NCBI GenBank assembly: GCA_965218625.1
Contig: CBDCLG010000016.1
Location: 62,001 to 126,000 of the forward strand
Direction of reading: 5' to 3'
Length of the DNA: 64,000 bases
DNA from: Bin5 sp965218625
GTDB lineage: Bacteria > Chloroflexota > Anaerolineae > Caldilineales > Caldilineaceae
The notes under the pieces were generated by a model. It was given only the letters and a program-made list of their open reading frames with translations. It made no database searches and was not told the origin of the DNA. A program made the position numbers and the translations under genes. Of this stretch, positions 37,683 to 46,245 are shown piece by piece. Numbering within the stretch: position 1 is the stretch's first letter; each line of letters begins with the position of its first letter.

Positions 37683-38353
37683 CTTCGATCTACCAGCGCG
37701 CGCTCGGTTCGGAGTTCGATCGACTGCATCCCCGTATCCGGGAGCGATTCGGGTTCACGAGCGCCGATGGCCGCGCCGCCATCGGCAGGGGCACAATGGA
37801 AAATGTCTGGCATGGACGGTTCTACACGCTTCCATTTCTCTACGTTGGAACGTGGCGCAACATCATGTTTCCCGAAAGGGGGCAGAATATCCCCTTCACG
37901 ATAGAAAACTGGGCCTACCTGGATTCGTACGGGAGGGAGACGGTAACCTGGCTGCGCACATTCAGAACTGGGAGGGCCAGGCGGTTTGACGCCTACATGA
38001 TCTACAGCGAGCAGAGGCGTCGAATCGTTGATTATCTGGGTACGCGCCAGCATCTGGCCGTGGACCTGGAGCTTTCGGTTGACGAAAACGGGGGATTGCG
38101 GCTGCGTTCAGGGGAGCAGCGATTTTATGAGCGTTTCCTGGCGTTCCGCTTTCCGCTGTTCTTTTCCGGCGTCGCCGACGTTTGCGAGTGGTTCGAGGAC
38201 GCGACCGGCAGTTTCGGAATCGAGGTCAATGTGACGAACAAGACGTGGGGCCCGCTGTTCGGCTACCGGGGCACCTTCGACATCGAATGGGTCGACGCGA
38301 CGGGGGGGCCGCCAGGCTCGGTCAGGCCCAAGCGCGAAGAGCGGCGTGAGTAG
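37679..38353 (+). CDS. DUF4166 domain protein
   Basis: 224 residues from the GTG at 37679. AAGGAGA precedes it, and the start overlaps the stop of the DoxX-like gene. The opening SIYQRALGSEFDRLHPRIRERFG is typical of DUF4166, as are GRGTMENVWHGRFYTLPFLY, PFTIENWAYLDSYGRETVTWLRTF and FGIEVNVTNKTWGPLFGYRG. The family is often fused to, or next to, DoxX-like or saccharopine-dehydrogenase-like proteins. Its biochemical role is unknown. Confidence 0.85.
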   Translation: MTSIYQRALGSEFDRLHPRIRERFGFTSADGRAAIGRGTMENVWHGRFYTLPFLYVGTWRNIMFPERGQNIPFTIENWAYLDSYGRETVTWLRTFRTGRARRFDAYMIYSEQRRRIVDYLGTRQHLAVDLELSVDENGGLRLRSGEQRFYERFLAFRFPLFFSGVADVCEWFEDATGSFGIEVNVTNKTWGPLFGYRGTFDIEWVDATGGPPGSVRPKREERRE

Positions 38354-38367
38354 GAGAGGAAAAACGG

Positions 38368-39534
38368 ATGATAGAGGCACGACCGATCACCTCTGGACCG
38401 AAGCACCACTGGTTCGGCTACTACGACAAGCTCCAGTTTGATCCGTCCGCTCGCTATGCGCTGGGCATGGAGGTTGGCTTTGAGCATTGACCGCCGAGGC
38501 CGGAGGATCAAATCCGCGTCGGGATGGTCGACCTGTGCGACGGCGACCGCTGGATCGATCTGGGCGAAAGCCGCGCGTGGGGCTGGCAGCCGGGCTGCAT
38601 GCTGCAGTGGCTGCCGCGATCGGATTGTGAGATCATCTGGAATGACAGGGCGGACGGCCGTTTTGTCAGCCACATCCTGAACGTTATGACGGGTCAGCGG
38701 CGTACGCTGCCGCACGCGGTCTTCACGCTCAGCCCCGACGGCGTCAGCGCGCTGACGATCGACTTTCACCGCCTGGAAGATATGCGGCCCGGTTACGGCT
38801 ACATGGGAATGCGGGATCCCTGGCACGATGTCCCGGCGCCGCGGGAAACGGGCATTCACTCGGTCGACTTGCGAACCGGCGCGCGCGAGCTGATCGTCAG
38901 CCTTGCCGAGGTGGCGGCGATCCCCTACCCGCACGGCGACATCAGCGCGGCGAAGCATTACTTCAACGTCCTCATTTTCAATCCCAGCGGCAGCCACTTT
39001 CTCTTCCTGCATCGCTGGCGCTTTGGCGGGGGCGGCTTTCATACGCGCATGCTCACGGCGCGGGCGGACGGCTCGGCGCTAACGGTTGTCGACCATTCCG
39101 GCTCCACCTCCCATCTGATCTGGCGCGACGACGCCCAGATCCTGGCATGGTCGAGGCGGCCGTCGCATGGCGACGCGTTCTACTTGTTCCCGAACGCCGC
39201 CGACGGCTCCTGCGGGCCGGATCAGATTGTGGGCAAAGAGCGGATGCCGCTCAACGGGCACTGCACCTACCTGTCCGACAACAGCTGGGTCCTGAACGAA
39301 ACCTACCCGCAGGGAAAAGAGCGGCTGCAGGACCTCTACCTTTACCATGTCCCCAGCGACCGGCGGGTCGACCTTGGCCGGTTCCATGCGCCGCCGGCCT
39401 ACACGGACACGCTTCGCTGCGATCTGTACCCGCGCTCCAGCCCGGACGGCAGCAAGATCGTGATCGATTCGGCGCACGGCGGGAACGGGCGCCAGATGTA
39501 TCTGTTCGAGGTGGGGGAGGTGGTTGGCGAGTAA
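38368..39534 (+). pseudogene. Beta-propeller (oligogalacturonate lyase-like) gene interrupted by one TGA
   Basis: A frame of 388 sense-equivalent codons from an ATG preceded by AGGAGAGGA. It is broken once by TGA at codon 41 (38488-38490), where the intact paralogue at 48374 has Arg: FEH*PPRPEDQIRVGM against FEHRSPAAEDVIGVGM. CGA to TGA would be a single transition. Everything downstream is still in frame and conserved (GCMLQWLPRSDCEIIWND, INHM-like MRPGYGYMGM, NGHCTYLSDNSWVLNETYP). The family has TolB/oligogalacturonate-lyase-type propeller blades. This is either a very young pseudogene or a sequence error. It follows the DUF4166 gene by 14 bp. Confidence 0.8.
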
Positions 39535-39540
39535 GAATTA

Positions 39541-39605
39541 CCGATTGGGTGTATCCCAGATTCTTGTAGAGGTGGAAGAAGGGTAGACTGAAAGGAGCCA
39601 ATCGG
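39541..39605. repeat. Short inverted repeat near a truncated transposase
   Basis: CCGATTGG at 39541-39548 and CCAATCGG at 39598-39605 form a perfect 8-bp inverted repeat 49 bp apart, just upstream of the transposase-like fragment. It could be part of a transposon end or a regulatory hairpin. Confidence 0.35.
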
Positions 39606-39626
39606 AAAGGGTAACGAAGAAAGGGA

Positions 39627-39993
39627 ATGAAGATGAGACGCGAAGAAGCGAAGGCGAAATTTGTGCGCGGTGCAGAAGAGATGTTTGAGGAGATGTGGGA
39701 GTGGGGAGAAGAGCACCCGCAGGCGACACTTGACGAAATTACGGAGAAAATGGCGCGGTTGCGGCGGGAGTTGATGGAAGAGGCGCCGGGCGAGCCCGCG
39801 CTGCAACATGGAGATGGGAGGTACGAGGAAACGGTCTGTCCGCAATGTGGGGAGGAGATGAAGCCAAACGGGAGGCGCACGCGCACGGCGATAGATGCTG
39901 AAGGGGAGGGGAAGGTGAATCGCAACCATCGCCGCTGTCCTGAATGTGGGTAGGAGATTTTCCCCCCCGGACCAACCACACCACCCGGCAATT
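39627..39993 (+). pseudogene. Truncated transposase-like protein (ISKra4-type N-terminal region)
   Basis: 108 codons are open to 39953: a helical N-terminus (REEAKAKFVRGAEEMFEEMW) and two zinc-knuckle pairs (CPQCGEEMKPNG and CPECG). An in-frame TAG follows at 39951-39953, then EIFPPGPTT. 'CPxCG-x-x-FFPP' is how ISKra4-family transposases read in this region, so I take this as the N-terminal remnant of one, with a stop in place of a conserved residue. The frame ends at the insertion point of the MITE-like element. The catalytic domain is absent. The alternative is a free-standing small zinc-binding protein of 108 residues. Confidence 0.5.
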
Positions 39994-40240
39994 CAGGGCG
40001 ATTGCATCCTATCGGGTCAAGACCCCGCGCCACTACCTGATTCGAGCCCAACTCCGAAAAAACGCCGAGAACAGTGCCAACTATAGGGCGCGGTCGCGAA
40101 TTCTTAAGGTTTTCGGCGACTGGAGATCGGTTCTTCAGCCCAAAACGAATGACAATTGGTAGGGGCACCCCTTGTGGGTGCCCCCTGTGGGTGCCCTCCG
40201 TGCGTTATTTTGGCGTCCAGATCTAGATGCCATTGCCCTG
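39994..40240 (-). mobile_element. MITE-like element, copy 2, with 10-bp target duplication
   Basis: A 247-bp non-coding element, inverted relative to copy 1 at 35117-35310. The ends are CAGGGCGATTGCATC and GATGCCATTGCCCTG, inverted repeats matching at 13 of 15 positions. It is flanked by the perfect direct repeat CCCGGCAATT at 39984-39993 and 40241-40250. It shares the hairpin GGGCACCC/GGGTGCCC (40163-40183) with copy 1. A second TGTGGGTGCCC beside the hairpin and other differences account for the ~50 bp extra length. It sits between the transposase fragment and the vapBC promoter. Confidence 0.85.
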
Positions 40241-40248
40241 CCCGGCAA

Positions 40249-40277
40249 TTGACAGATTGATGACGTGATGCTATGAT
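40249..40277 (+). promoter_or_regulatory. Consensus promoter of vapBC, leaderless spacing
   Basis: TTGACA at 40249-40254, a 17-bp spacer, and TATGAT at 40272-40277. Transcription would start about 40284, the A of the vapB ATG, and no ribosome site is present. The first two bases of the -35 hexamer are the last two bases of the MITE target duplication. Confidence 0.7.
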
Positions 40278-40283
40278 GATGTT

Positions 40284-40511
40284 ATGCGTACTACACTGAA
40301 CATAGATGATGATGTGCTCGCAGTGGCGAGGGCCTTGGCGGAGCGCAAGGGCTGCAGCCTGGGCAGCGCAGTGTCCGAGTTGGCGCGGCGCGGTTTCAAG
40401 GGGATAGGTGCTGTTGAGGAAGACAGGGGCTTTCCCGTATTCAACGTCGATGAAGGCGCGGCGCCCATCACCAACGAGGATGTGTACGGTGCGATGGACG
40501 ACTGGCCATGA
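40284..40511 (+). CDS. vapB: VapB-like type II antitoxin
   Basis: 75 residues. The N-terminus MRTTLNIDDDVLAVARALAERKGCSLGSAVSELARRG is a ribbon-helix-helix DNA-binding domain. The C-terminal tail (GFPVFNVDEGAAPITNEDVY) is the usual toxin-blocking arm. Its stop overlaps the start of the PIN toxin in ATGA fashion, so the two are co-translated. The complex normally represses its own promoter, here the consensus promoter at 40249. Confidence 0.9.
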   Translation: MRTTLNIDDDVLAVARALAERKGCSLGSAVSELARRGFKGIGAVEEDRGFPVFNVDEGAAPITNEDVYGAMDDWP

Positions 40512-40942
40512 CTGCGTTGCTGGACATAAACGTCCTGATCGCGCTGGCGTGGCCGAATCATGTTCACCACGCCGCGGCGCGAAGGTGGTTCTCAGGGCGC
40601 AGTCAGAGCGGCTGGGCAACTTGCCTGTTGACCGAGGCGGGATTTGCTCGTATCTCCTGTAACCCGCGGGCCGTTCAACACGAGGTGACGCCAAACGCCG
40701 CGATTGATCTGCTAGAACGGCTTAAGCGGGAGGGAAACCACTCGTTCTGGCCCCTTGACCGGTCGGTCGGGAATCTCCCTGGGGAGATTGTCGCCCGTCT
40801 TCAAGGCTACCGCCAGATCACAGATGCTGTCCTCGTGGCCACTGCCATGCACAGGGGCGGGGAGCTTGCCACTCTGGACGCGAGGCTGGCCGGGCTAGTC
40901 CCCGGAAACGGTCAACGAGTCGTTTGTGTGATTCCCGTTTAG
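40508..40942 (+). CDS. vapC: VapC-like PIN-domain toxin
   Basis: 144-residue PIN RNase. The first active-site Asp is in LLDINVLIAL, a Glu follows in LLTEAGFARI, and the C-terminal acidic pair is in ITDAVLVATAM and LATLDARL. VapC toxins cleave tRNA or rRNA when not bound by VapB. The length and order are standard and no damage is visible. It lies close to mobile-element sequences at 39.6-40.2 kb. Confidence 0.9.
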   Translation: MTALLDINVLIALAWPNHVHHAAARRWFSGRSQSGWATCLLTEAGFARISCNPRAVQHEVTPNAAIDLLERLKREGNHSFWPLDRSVGNLPGEIVARLQGYRQITDAVLVATAMHRGGELATLDARLAGLVPGNGQRVVCVIPV

Positions 40943-41139
40943 TCGCTGCGGTTTCCGCACCAACCAGTATCTTCGTTCCTATCTCAGCGAAGCAGTCCGC
41001 CAGGTCAGGCCGCTTCTGATATTTGGGCATCTTCCTGGCTTAGATTTTGACGGGCGCGTTTTTCCCTTTAGAATGCAGCAGACCACGGCAGTCGGTCGGC
41101 CGTGCATCCCCATTATTCACGACTACGTCCCATTGTGCC

Positions 41140-41661
41140 ATGAGTTCGACAGAGCCGCCCATCAGGCCGCGATTTACCAGCGTCAAGCTGTACAAACACC
41201 CTACCAGGAATCTGTCCTTCTGGTATCCGCCCGAGTGGCGGTTGCTGGAGGCCGAGGAACCGGATCCCGCGGTCAGCATCTACCCTGAGCCGTCGGAAGA
41301 GGCGACGTTTGTCTCGATCACGGTCCAGGATATGGGCGAGCCGCTGGCAGCGGAGGAGAGCGCGCTGCTGGCAGAGGGCGTGCGGGAGGGGCTGGAGAAT
41401 CTCGAGGCGTGCCAGGTTGAAAGGCTGGAGACGTTGGAGGACGCGGGCGATTGGTGCCAGGAGTGGGTCTGCACATTCGTACAGGATGGGACAACCCGGC
41501 GGCGGCGCGCGCGGCTCTTTTGCGAGGGACGGTATCTGTATTCGGTCATTTTGCAGGGCGCGACCGAGGAGCGCTACGAGTACTGGCGCGGCATGATGGA
41601 GTGGGTCATGTTGACCGTCCTTAACTCTGCGGTTGATCTTTCGGACGGGGACGCCAGCTAG
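41140..41661 (+). CDS. PsbP/DcrB-like protein of unknown function
   Basis: 173 residues from the ATG at 41140 (MSSTEPPIRPRFTSVKLYK). A frame open from 41047 adds 31 residues without family character. The pattern LSFWYPPEWRLLEAEEPDPAVSIYPEP ... FVSITVQDMGEP resembles DcrB/PsbP-like folds, in which a 'YPxxW' strand opens an alpha-beta sandwich. No signal peptide is evident. I do not recognise a precise family. It stands alone between vapBC and the ABC importer operon. Confidence 0.6.
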   Translation: MSSTEPPIRPRFTSVKLYKHPTRNLSFWYPPEWRLLEAEEPDPAVSIYPEPSEEATFVSITVQDMGEPLAAEESALLAEGVREGLENLEACQVERLETLEDAGDWCQEWVCTFVQDGTTRRRRARLFCEGRYLYSVILQGATEERYEYWRGMMEWVMLTVLNSAVDLSDGDAS

Positions 41662-41823
41662 TTTGGGAAGCTCTTGCCATTCCGGTATCCGCGCGGCAGT
41701 GGGAACCGCTGCTACCGCATTGTACGGCCCCACGAACCGGCGCCCGCCGGACATTTGAACTTGAGCGAAATCCAGTGTGAAGGTTACATCTTCCATCCAC
41801 AAGATTGAGAGGAGCTGAAGACA

Positions 41824-43842
41824 ATGACGGAATGAATGGATCGTAGAACCTTTTTGCGAATGAGCGGCCTGACCGCGGCGGCTGCCGTGGCGGCGGCGTG
41901 CGGCTCGCCGGGCGGCGAGGCTGAACCCGAGGCGGCCGACGAGGCCCCGGCCGCTGAAGCGCCTGCTGCTGAGACGGGTCCGCCTTCCAAGTACAACGAA
42001 TCGCCGCTGCTGGCGGAACGGGTGGCGGCCGGTCAGCTGCCGCCGGTTGATGAGCGGCTGCCGGCCGATCCGGTGGTGATTGAGCCGCTGGAGGAGATCG
42101 GGCAGTACGGCGGCACAACGCGCGTTGCCATCGGCAATCCGAATCACCTGTTTGGCGATCCGCAGGCGGTGATGGGCACGGAGTTGATCCTGCGCATTGA
42201 CTCGGACTTCTCGTCGATCACGAGCGGGCTGGCCGATAGCTGGGAGTTCAACGACGACGCCACCGAGCAGATTCTGTACCTGCGCGAGGGCCTGATGTGG
42301 TCGGACGGTGCGCCGTTCAGCGCCGACGACTTCATGTTTGCGTGGCATGACCTGTAGATGAACGAAGAGTTCAGGCCGGGCGGTCCTTCTTCTTCCTGGA
42401 AGGCCGGCGCTTCGCCGACGGGCGACCCGCTGCAGATGGAGAAGATCGACGACTATACGATCAAACTCTCCTTCTCCAAGCCCTATCCGCTGATTGTATT
42501 GCACGAGACCTTCTATGCCGGTTCTCAGGGCGGTTTGTGGCAGCCTGCGCACTATCTGAAGCAGTTCCATCCCGATTACGGCGACGCCGACGAGATCGCC
42601 AGCATGACGGAAGAAGCCGGATTCGAGGAGTGGCGGCAGCTGCTGTCGGACAAGGGCCGGGTCGGTTCTACCATTCCGGCGCAAGTGGGGCTGCCAGGGA
42701 TGACGGCGTTCATTCGCGTTGACGACGCGCCCGATCACCATACCTACGAGCGCAATCCCTATTACTGGAAGGTCGACACGGCCGGCAACCAGCTGCCCTA
42801 CATCGACAAGACGATCGTCTTCGTGATAAGCGACCGCGAAGTCGCCAATGCGAAGCTGATCGCGGGCGAGCTGGAGGTCTCGGGCCGGCAGGCGGACCTG
42901 GCCAACATGGAGCTGTCCATGGCCAACCTGGAGTCGGCAGAGTTGAAGATCAAGATGTGGAAGTCGACTTTCCCGGGGCGCACGATTATCGTGCCCAACC
43001 TTACGCACAAGGACCCGCAGGTGCGCGAGTTCTTCGGCAGCAAGGACGTGCGACACGCCATGTCGGTGGCGGTCAACCGCGAAGAGATCAACGACGTGGT
43101 CTGCTTCGGTTTGGGCGAGCCGCGCCAGTGGGCGGCATGGCCGAATTCGAAATATTACCAGGAGGGCGACGAGGACCACTGGGCGCAGTTCGATCCCGAC
43201 ATGGCGATGGAGCTGCTGGATGCGGCGGGTTATTCGGAGAAGGAAGCCGATGGCTTCCGCCTCTTCCCGGACGGCTCGCGCGTTAGCTGGGTGATCCAGC
43301 TGGATACTGAGCAGGCGGACGTTCTGGACGTTTTTGAGTTGGTTGTCGAGCAGTGGCGCGCAGTCGGTCTGGATCCAGTGCTCCGTCCGATCAACCGCTC
43401 GCATCTGGTCGAGCTGGTGAATGCGAACGACAACGGAATGTCGGGCTGGGAAGGCGACATCTCCGACATTACCTGGGTCTGGTGTTCGCGGCTGAACCAC
43501 CCCGGCCAGTGCAATGTGCCGTGGGGCAAGGCGTGGGACATCTGGCTGGACGGAGACATCGAGAACGAGCTGGCCATGGAGCCGCCGGAAGAGGTGGCCT
43601 GGGTCCATACTCGCTGGCAGGAGATGATCGACGCTGTAACCGAAGAGGAGCACGTTGCCATCGCCCGGTAGCTGTGGGAATGGTTCTACGACTTCCTGCC
43701 CGGTTTCGGCACGGTTGGCATCCCCAAGCCGGTGGTGATGAAGAAGAACCTGACCAACTTCCCCGACGACGGCGTGTGGGGCTTCTCAGTGATTCGTGCA
43801 GTGCCGGTGCATCCGGAGCAGTTCTTCTATAAGCAGAGCTAG
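41824..43842 (+). pseudogene. Peptide-type ABC transporter substrate-binding protein, interrupted by in-frame stops
   Basis: The GAGGAG site at ~41809 is spaced for the ATG at 41824, but TGA is codon 4; an ATG at 41836 follows directly. From there MDRRTFLRMSGLTAAAAVAA gives a twin-arginine-like lipoprotein signal with Cys in AAAC. The frame is conserved to 43842 except for TAG at 42355-42357 (WHDL*MNEEFRPGG, where Trp is likely) and TAG at 43669-43671 (VAIAR*LWEWFYDFL). Text such as VFVISDREVANAKLIAGELEV and DISDITWVWCSRLNHPGQC fits the SBP_bac_5 family. Removing the stops gives ~670 residues, normal for this type. Without suppression no full-length protein can be made. Confidence 0.82.
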
Positions 43843-43849
43843 TCAACTC

Positions 43850-43913
43850 CGGTGGCCGGTGACCGGCGCCCTTCGGAGTAAGTCGCTGCCCGTCACCGGC
43901 CACCGGCCACTCG
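43850..43913. repeat. REP-like palindromic spacer, copy 1
   Basis: The gap before the first permease contains GGTGGCCGGTGACCGGCGCC and, ~25 bp later, CCGTCACCGGCCACCGGCC, which can pair as a long hairpin. A related spacer lies at 46181-46238. Confidence 0.55.
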
Positions 43914-43917
43914 ATTC

Positions 43918-45101
43918 ATGCGCGAATACATCCTGCGCCGGGTCCTGCATCTGATCCCGACGCTCTTCCTCATCTCAATCGTGAGTTTCACGATCATCCA
44001 GTTGCCTCCTGGAGACTACGTGACGAACTACGTAGCCAACATGACGGCGGCGGGCGAGATACTGAGCGAGGCGGAGATTGCCGACCTGGAGTTGCAGTAC
44101 GGGCTGAACCAGCCCGGCTACATGCAGTACACTATGTTGCCAACATGACGGCGGCGGGCGAGATACTGAGCGAGGCGGAGATTGCCGACCTTAAGTGGAT
44201 CACCAACTTTGTGCAGGGGGATATGGGGCTGTCCTTCTACTGGGACCGCCCGGTCAACAAGCTGATCGGCGAACGGTTGATGTTGACGATGATCATGTCC
44301 CTTCTTTCGCTGCTGTTTGTCTACGCGATGGCGATTCCGATCGGCATCTATTCTGCGGTGCGCCAGTACAGTTCGTTTGACTATCTGTTCACCTTTATCG
44401 GGTTCATCGGCCTGGCGACGCCCAACTTTCTGCTGGCCCTGATCTTCATGTACATCGGCATCAAGTATTTCGGCTCGAGCGCGGGCGGGCTGTTCTCACC
44501 GGAATACCTGGATGCGCCCTGGAGCGTTGGGCGCGTATGGGATATGTTGAAGCACATGGGGCTGCCGGTGGTCATCGTGGGCACGGCGGGCACGGCGGCG
44601 ACGATTCGGGTGATGCGGGCGACGACGCTGGATGAACTGGGTCGGCCATACGTGGAGACGGCGCGCGCGAAGGGCCTGCGCGAGGGTCCACTGACGATGA
44701 AGTACCCGGTGCGCGTTGCGCTGAACCCGATTCTGAGCACGATCGGCTGGCTGCTTCCGGAAATCGTCTCAGGCACAGTGCTGGTCGCGCTGGTACTGAA
44801 TCTACCGACAACGGGTCCGCTGCTGTGGCGGGCGCTGATGGCGCAGGACCTTTACCTGGCGGCGAGCTTCATCATGATTCTGAGCACGCTAACGCTGATC
44901 GGCACGCTGCTTTCGGACATTCTGCTGGCTTGGGTCGATCCGCGCATTCGCTGCGGTGAGCGAGGTTCGACACGACCGCATCAGCAGGAGGGCGGCGGGC
45001 CGGGGCCGAGGGCGCTGCCGCGTCCCCATACGGGAGCGGGTTTTTCGACGACCTCCTGGATGCAGAGGGGACCATTGGCGAGAGCCGCACGCAGTACCTG
45101 A
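43918..45101 (+). pseudogene. Peptide-type ABC permease 1 (DppB-like), frameshifted by a 53-bp duplication
   Basis: The N-terminal part MREYILRRVLHLIPTLFLISIVSF is a normal DppB/OppB start. At 44131-44189 an extra 59 bp is present, mostly a perfect copy of upstream sequence: the 53 bp at 44035-44087 recur at 44139-44191. The insertion shifts the frame and causes a stop at 44146. Deleting it joins YGLNQPGYMQY to LKWITNFVQGDMGLSFYW, the expected sequence. The rest carries the permease core (PYVETARAKGLREG is the EAA loop). The frame then runs past the usual C-terminus (WVDPRIR, ~44952) to 45101, suggesting a second small indel. Confidence 0.8.
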
Positions 45102-45115
45102 CGCCGCGTCAGCTG

Positions 45116-46177
45116 ATGTACATGCGCTTCTGCCGCAACAAGCTCGCGATCGTGGGATTCTGGTTCCTGGTTATGCTTTACCTGGCCGCCCTTTTCGCGC
45201 CGATGATCGCGCCGTATGACAAGGCGCACCGTTTCAATGGCTCTCTCTACATGCCGCCGCGGTCGATCCAATTTCGCGGGGAGGACGGCAGCTGGCAGCG
45301 CCCGTTCGTCTACGCGGTGACGATGGAGACGAACAAGGAGACCTTTACGCGCGAATTTGTCGAAGATCGCGCCCAGAAGCATCCGATCAGGTTTTTCGTT
45401 CAAGGGGACCGGTACAGGCTCTGGGGTCTGTTCAAGCTGGACTGGCACCTGTTCGGCGTCGAAAACGCCGAAGAGGTCTGGCCGGTCTTCCTGTTGGGCG
45501 GCGACAAGTTCGGTCGCGACGTTTTTGGACGCATTCTCTTCGGTGGCCGCATTTCGCTGACGATTGGGCTTGTCGGCGTGACAATCAGCCTGTTTATCGG
45601 CCTGTTGATGGGCGGGCTATCGGGGCTGTACGGCGGCGTTATCGACAATCTGATCCAGCGGCTGATCGAGTTCTTGCGTTCGATCCCGACGATCCCGCTG
45701 TGGATGGGGCTGGCGACGGCGCTGCCGGGCGACTGGCCCCAGCTCCGCATCTACTTCGGCATCACGCTCATTCTCTCCTTGCTGGGTTGGACGACGCTGG
45801 CGCGCGTGGTCCGGGGCAAATTCCTTTCGTTGCGCGAGGAGGATTTCGTCCTGGCCGCCCAGTCTGCGGGCGCCAACCAGTGGTATCTGATCTGGCAACA
45901 CCTGATTCCCTCCTTCATGAGCTACGTTCTGGTGGCGCTGACACTGGCCATACCCGGCATGATCCTGGGCGAAACCGCCCTGAGTTTCCTCGGTCTTGGC
46001 CTTGTCTCGCCGACCGTGAGCTGGGGCGTGATGCTGAAGGACGCGCAGCAGGTCATCGAGATTGCGATCCGGCCCTGGATCCTGACGCCGGCGCTGTTTG
46101 TCATTGCCACAGTACTGGCCTTCAACTTTATCGGTGACGGCCTGCGCGACGCGGCTGACCCCTACGCGGATCTGTAG
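45116..46177 (+). CDS. Peptide-type ABC permease 2 (DppC-like), N-terminus uncertain
   Basis: 353 residues from the ATG at 45116. Membrane segments include LAIVGFWFLVMLYLAALFAPM, ISLTIGLVGVTISLFIGLLMG and PALFVIATVLAFNFIGDGLRDA. The EAA-type loop is FVLAAQSAGANQWYLIWQHLIPS, and the C-terminus DGLRDAADPYADL is typical. The frame continues upstream with plausible sequence (FFDDLLDAEGTIGESRTQYL) but has no start codon, while GTG at 44956 opens MSEVRHDRIS in another frame. A 1-bp indel in the G/C-rich run near 44990-45000 would join them, so the native start is probably lost or mis-sequenced. Confidence 0.78.
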   Translation: MYMRFCRNKLAIVGFWFLVMLYLAALFAPMIAPYDKAHRFNGSLYMPPRSIQFRGEDGSWQRPFVYAVTMETNKETFTREFVEDRAQKHPIRFFVQGDRYRLWGLFKLDWHLFGVENAEEVWPVFLLGGDKFGRDVFGRILFGGRISLTIGLVGVTISLFIGLLMGGLSGLYGGVIDNLIQRLIEFLRSIPTIPLWMGLATALPGDWPQLRIYFGITLILSLLGWTTLARVVRGKFLSLREEDFVLAAQSAGANQWYLIWQHLIPSFMSYVLVALTLAIPGMILGETALSFLGLGLVSPTVSWGVMLKDAQQVIEIAIRPWILTPALFVIATVLAFNFIGDGLRDAADPYADL

Positions 46178-46180
46178 CCG

Positions 46181-46238
46181 GTCTCGCCTGGGGACCGGCG
46201 CCCAAACCAGTTGCACAACACCGGCCACCGGCCGCGGC
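46181..46238. repeat. REP-like palindromic spacer, copy 2
   Basis: Between permease 2 and the first ATPase, GGGGACCGGCGCCC and CACCGGCCACCGGCC recur in the same order and spacing as in the spacer at 43850-43913. The two gaps of the same operon therefore hold related palindromic repeats. Confidence 0.5.
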
Positions 46239-46245
46239 TCTTCCG

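Noticed and set aside
44956..45219. A separate 87-residue gene opening MSEVRHDRIS
   Set aside because: After ~10 residues it becomes Arg-rich out-of-frame sequence over the permease 2 N-terminus; it is more likely the true permease start cut off by an indel.
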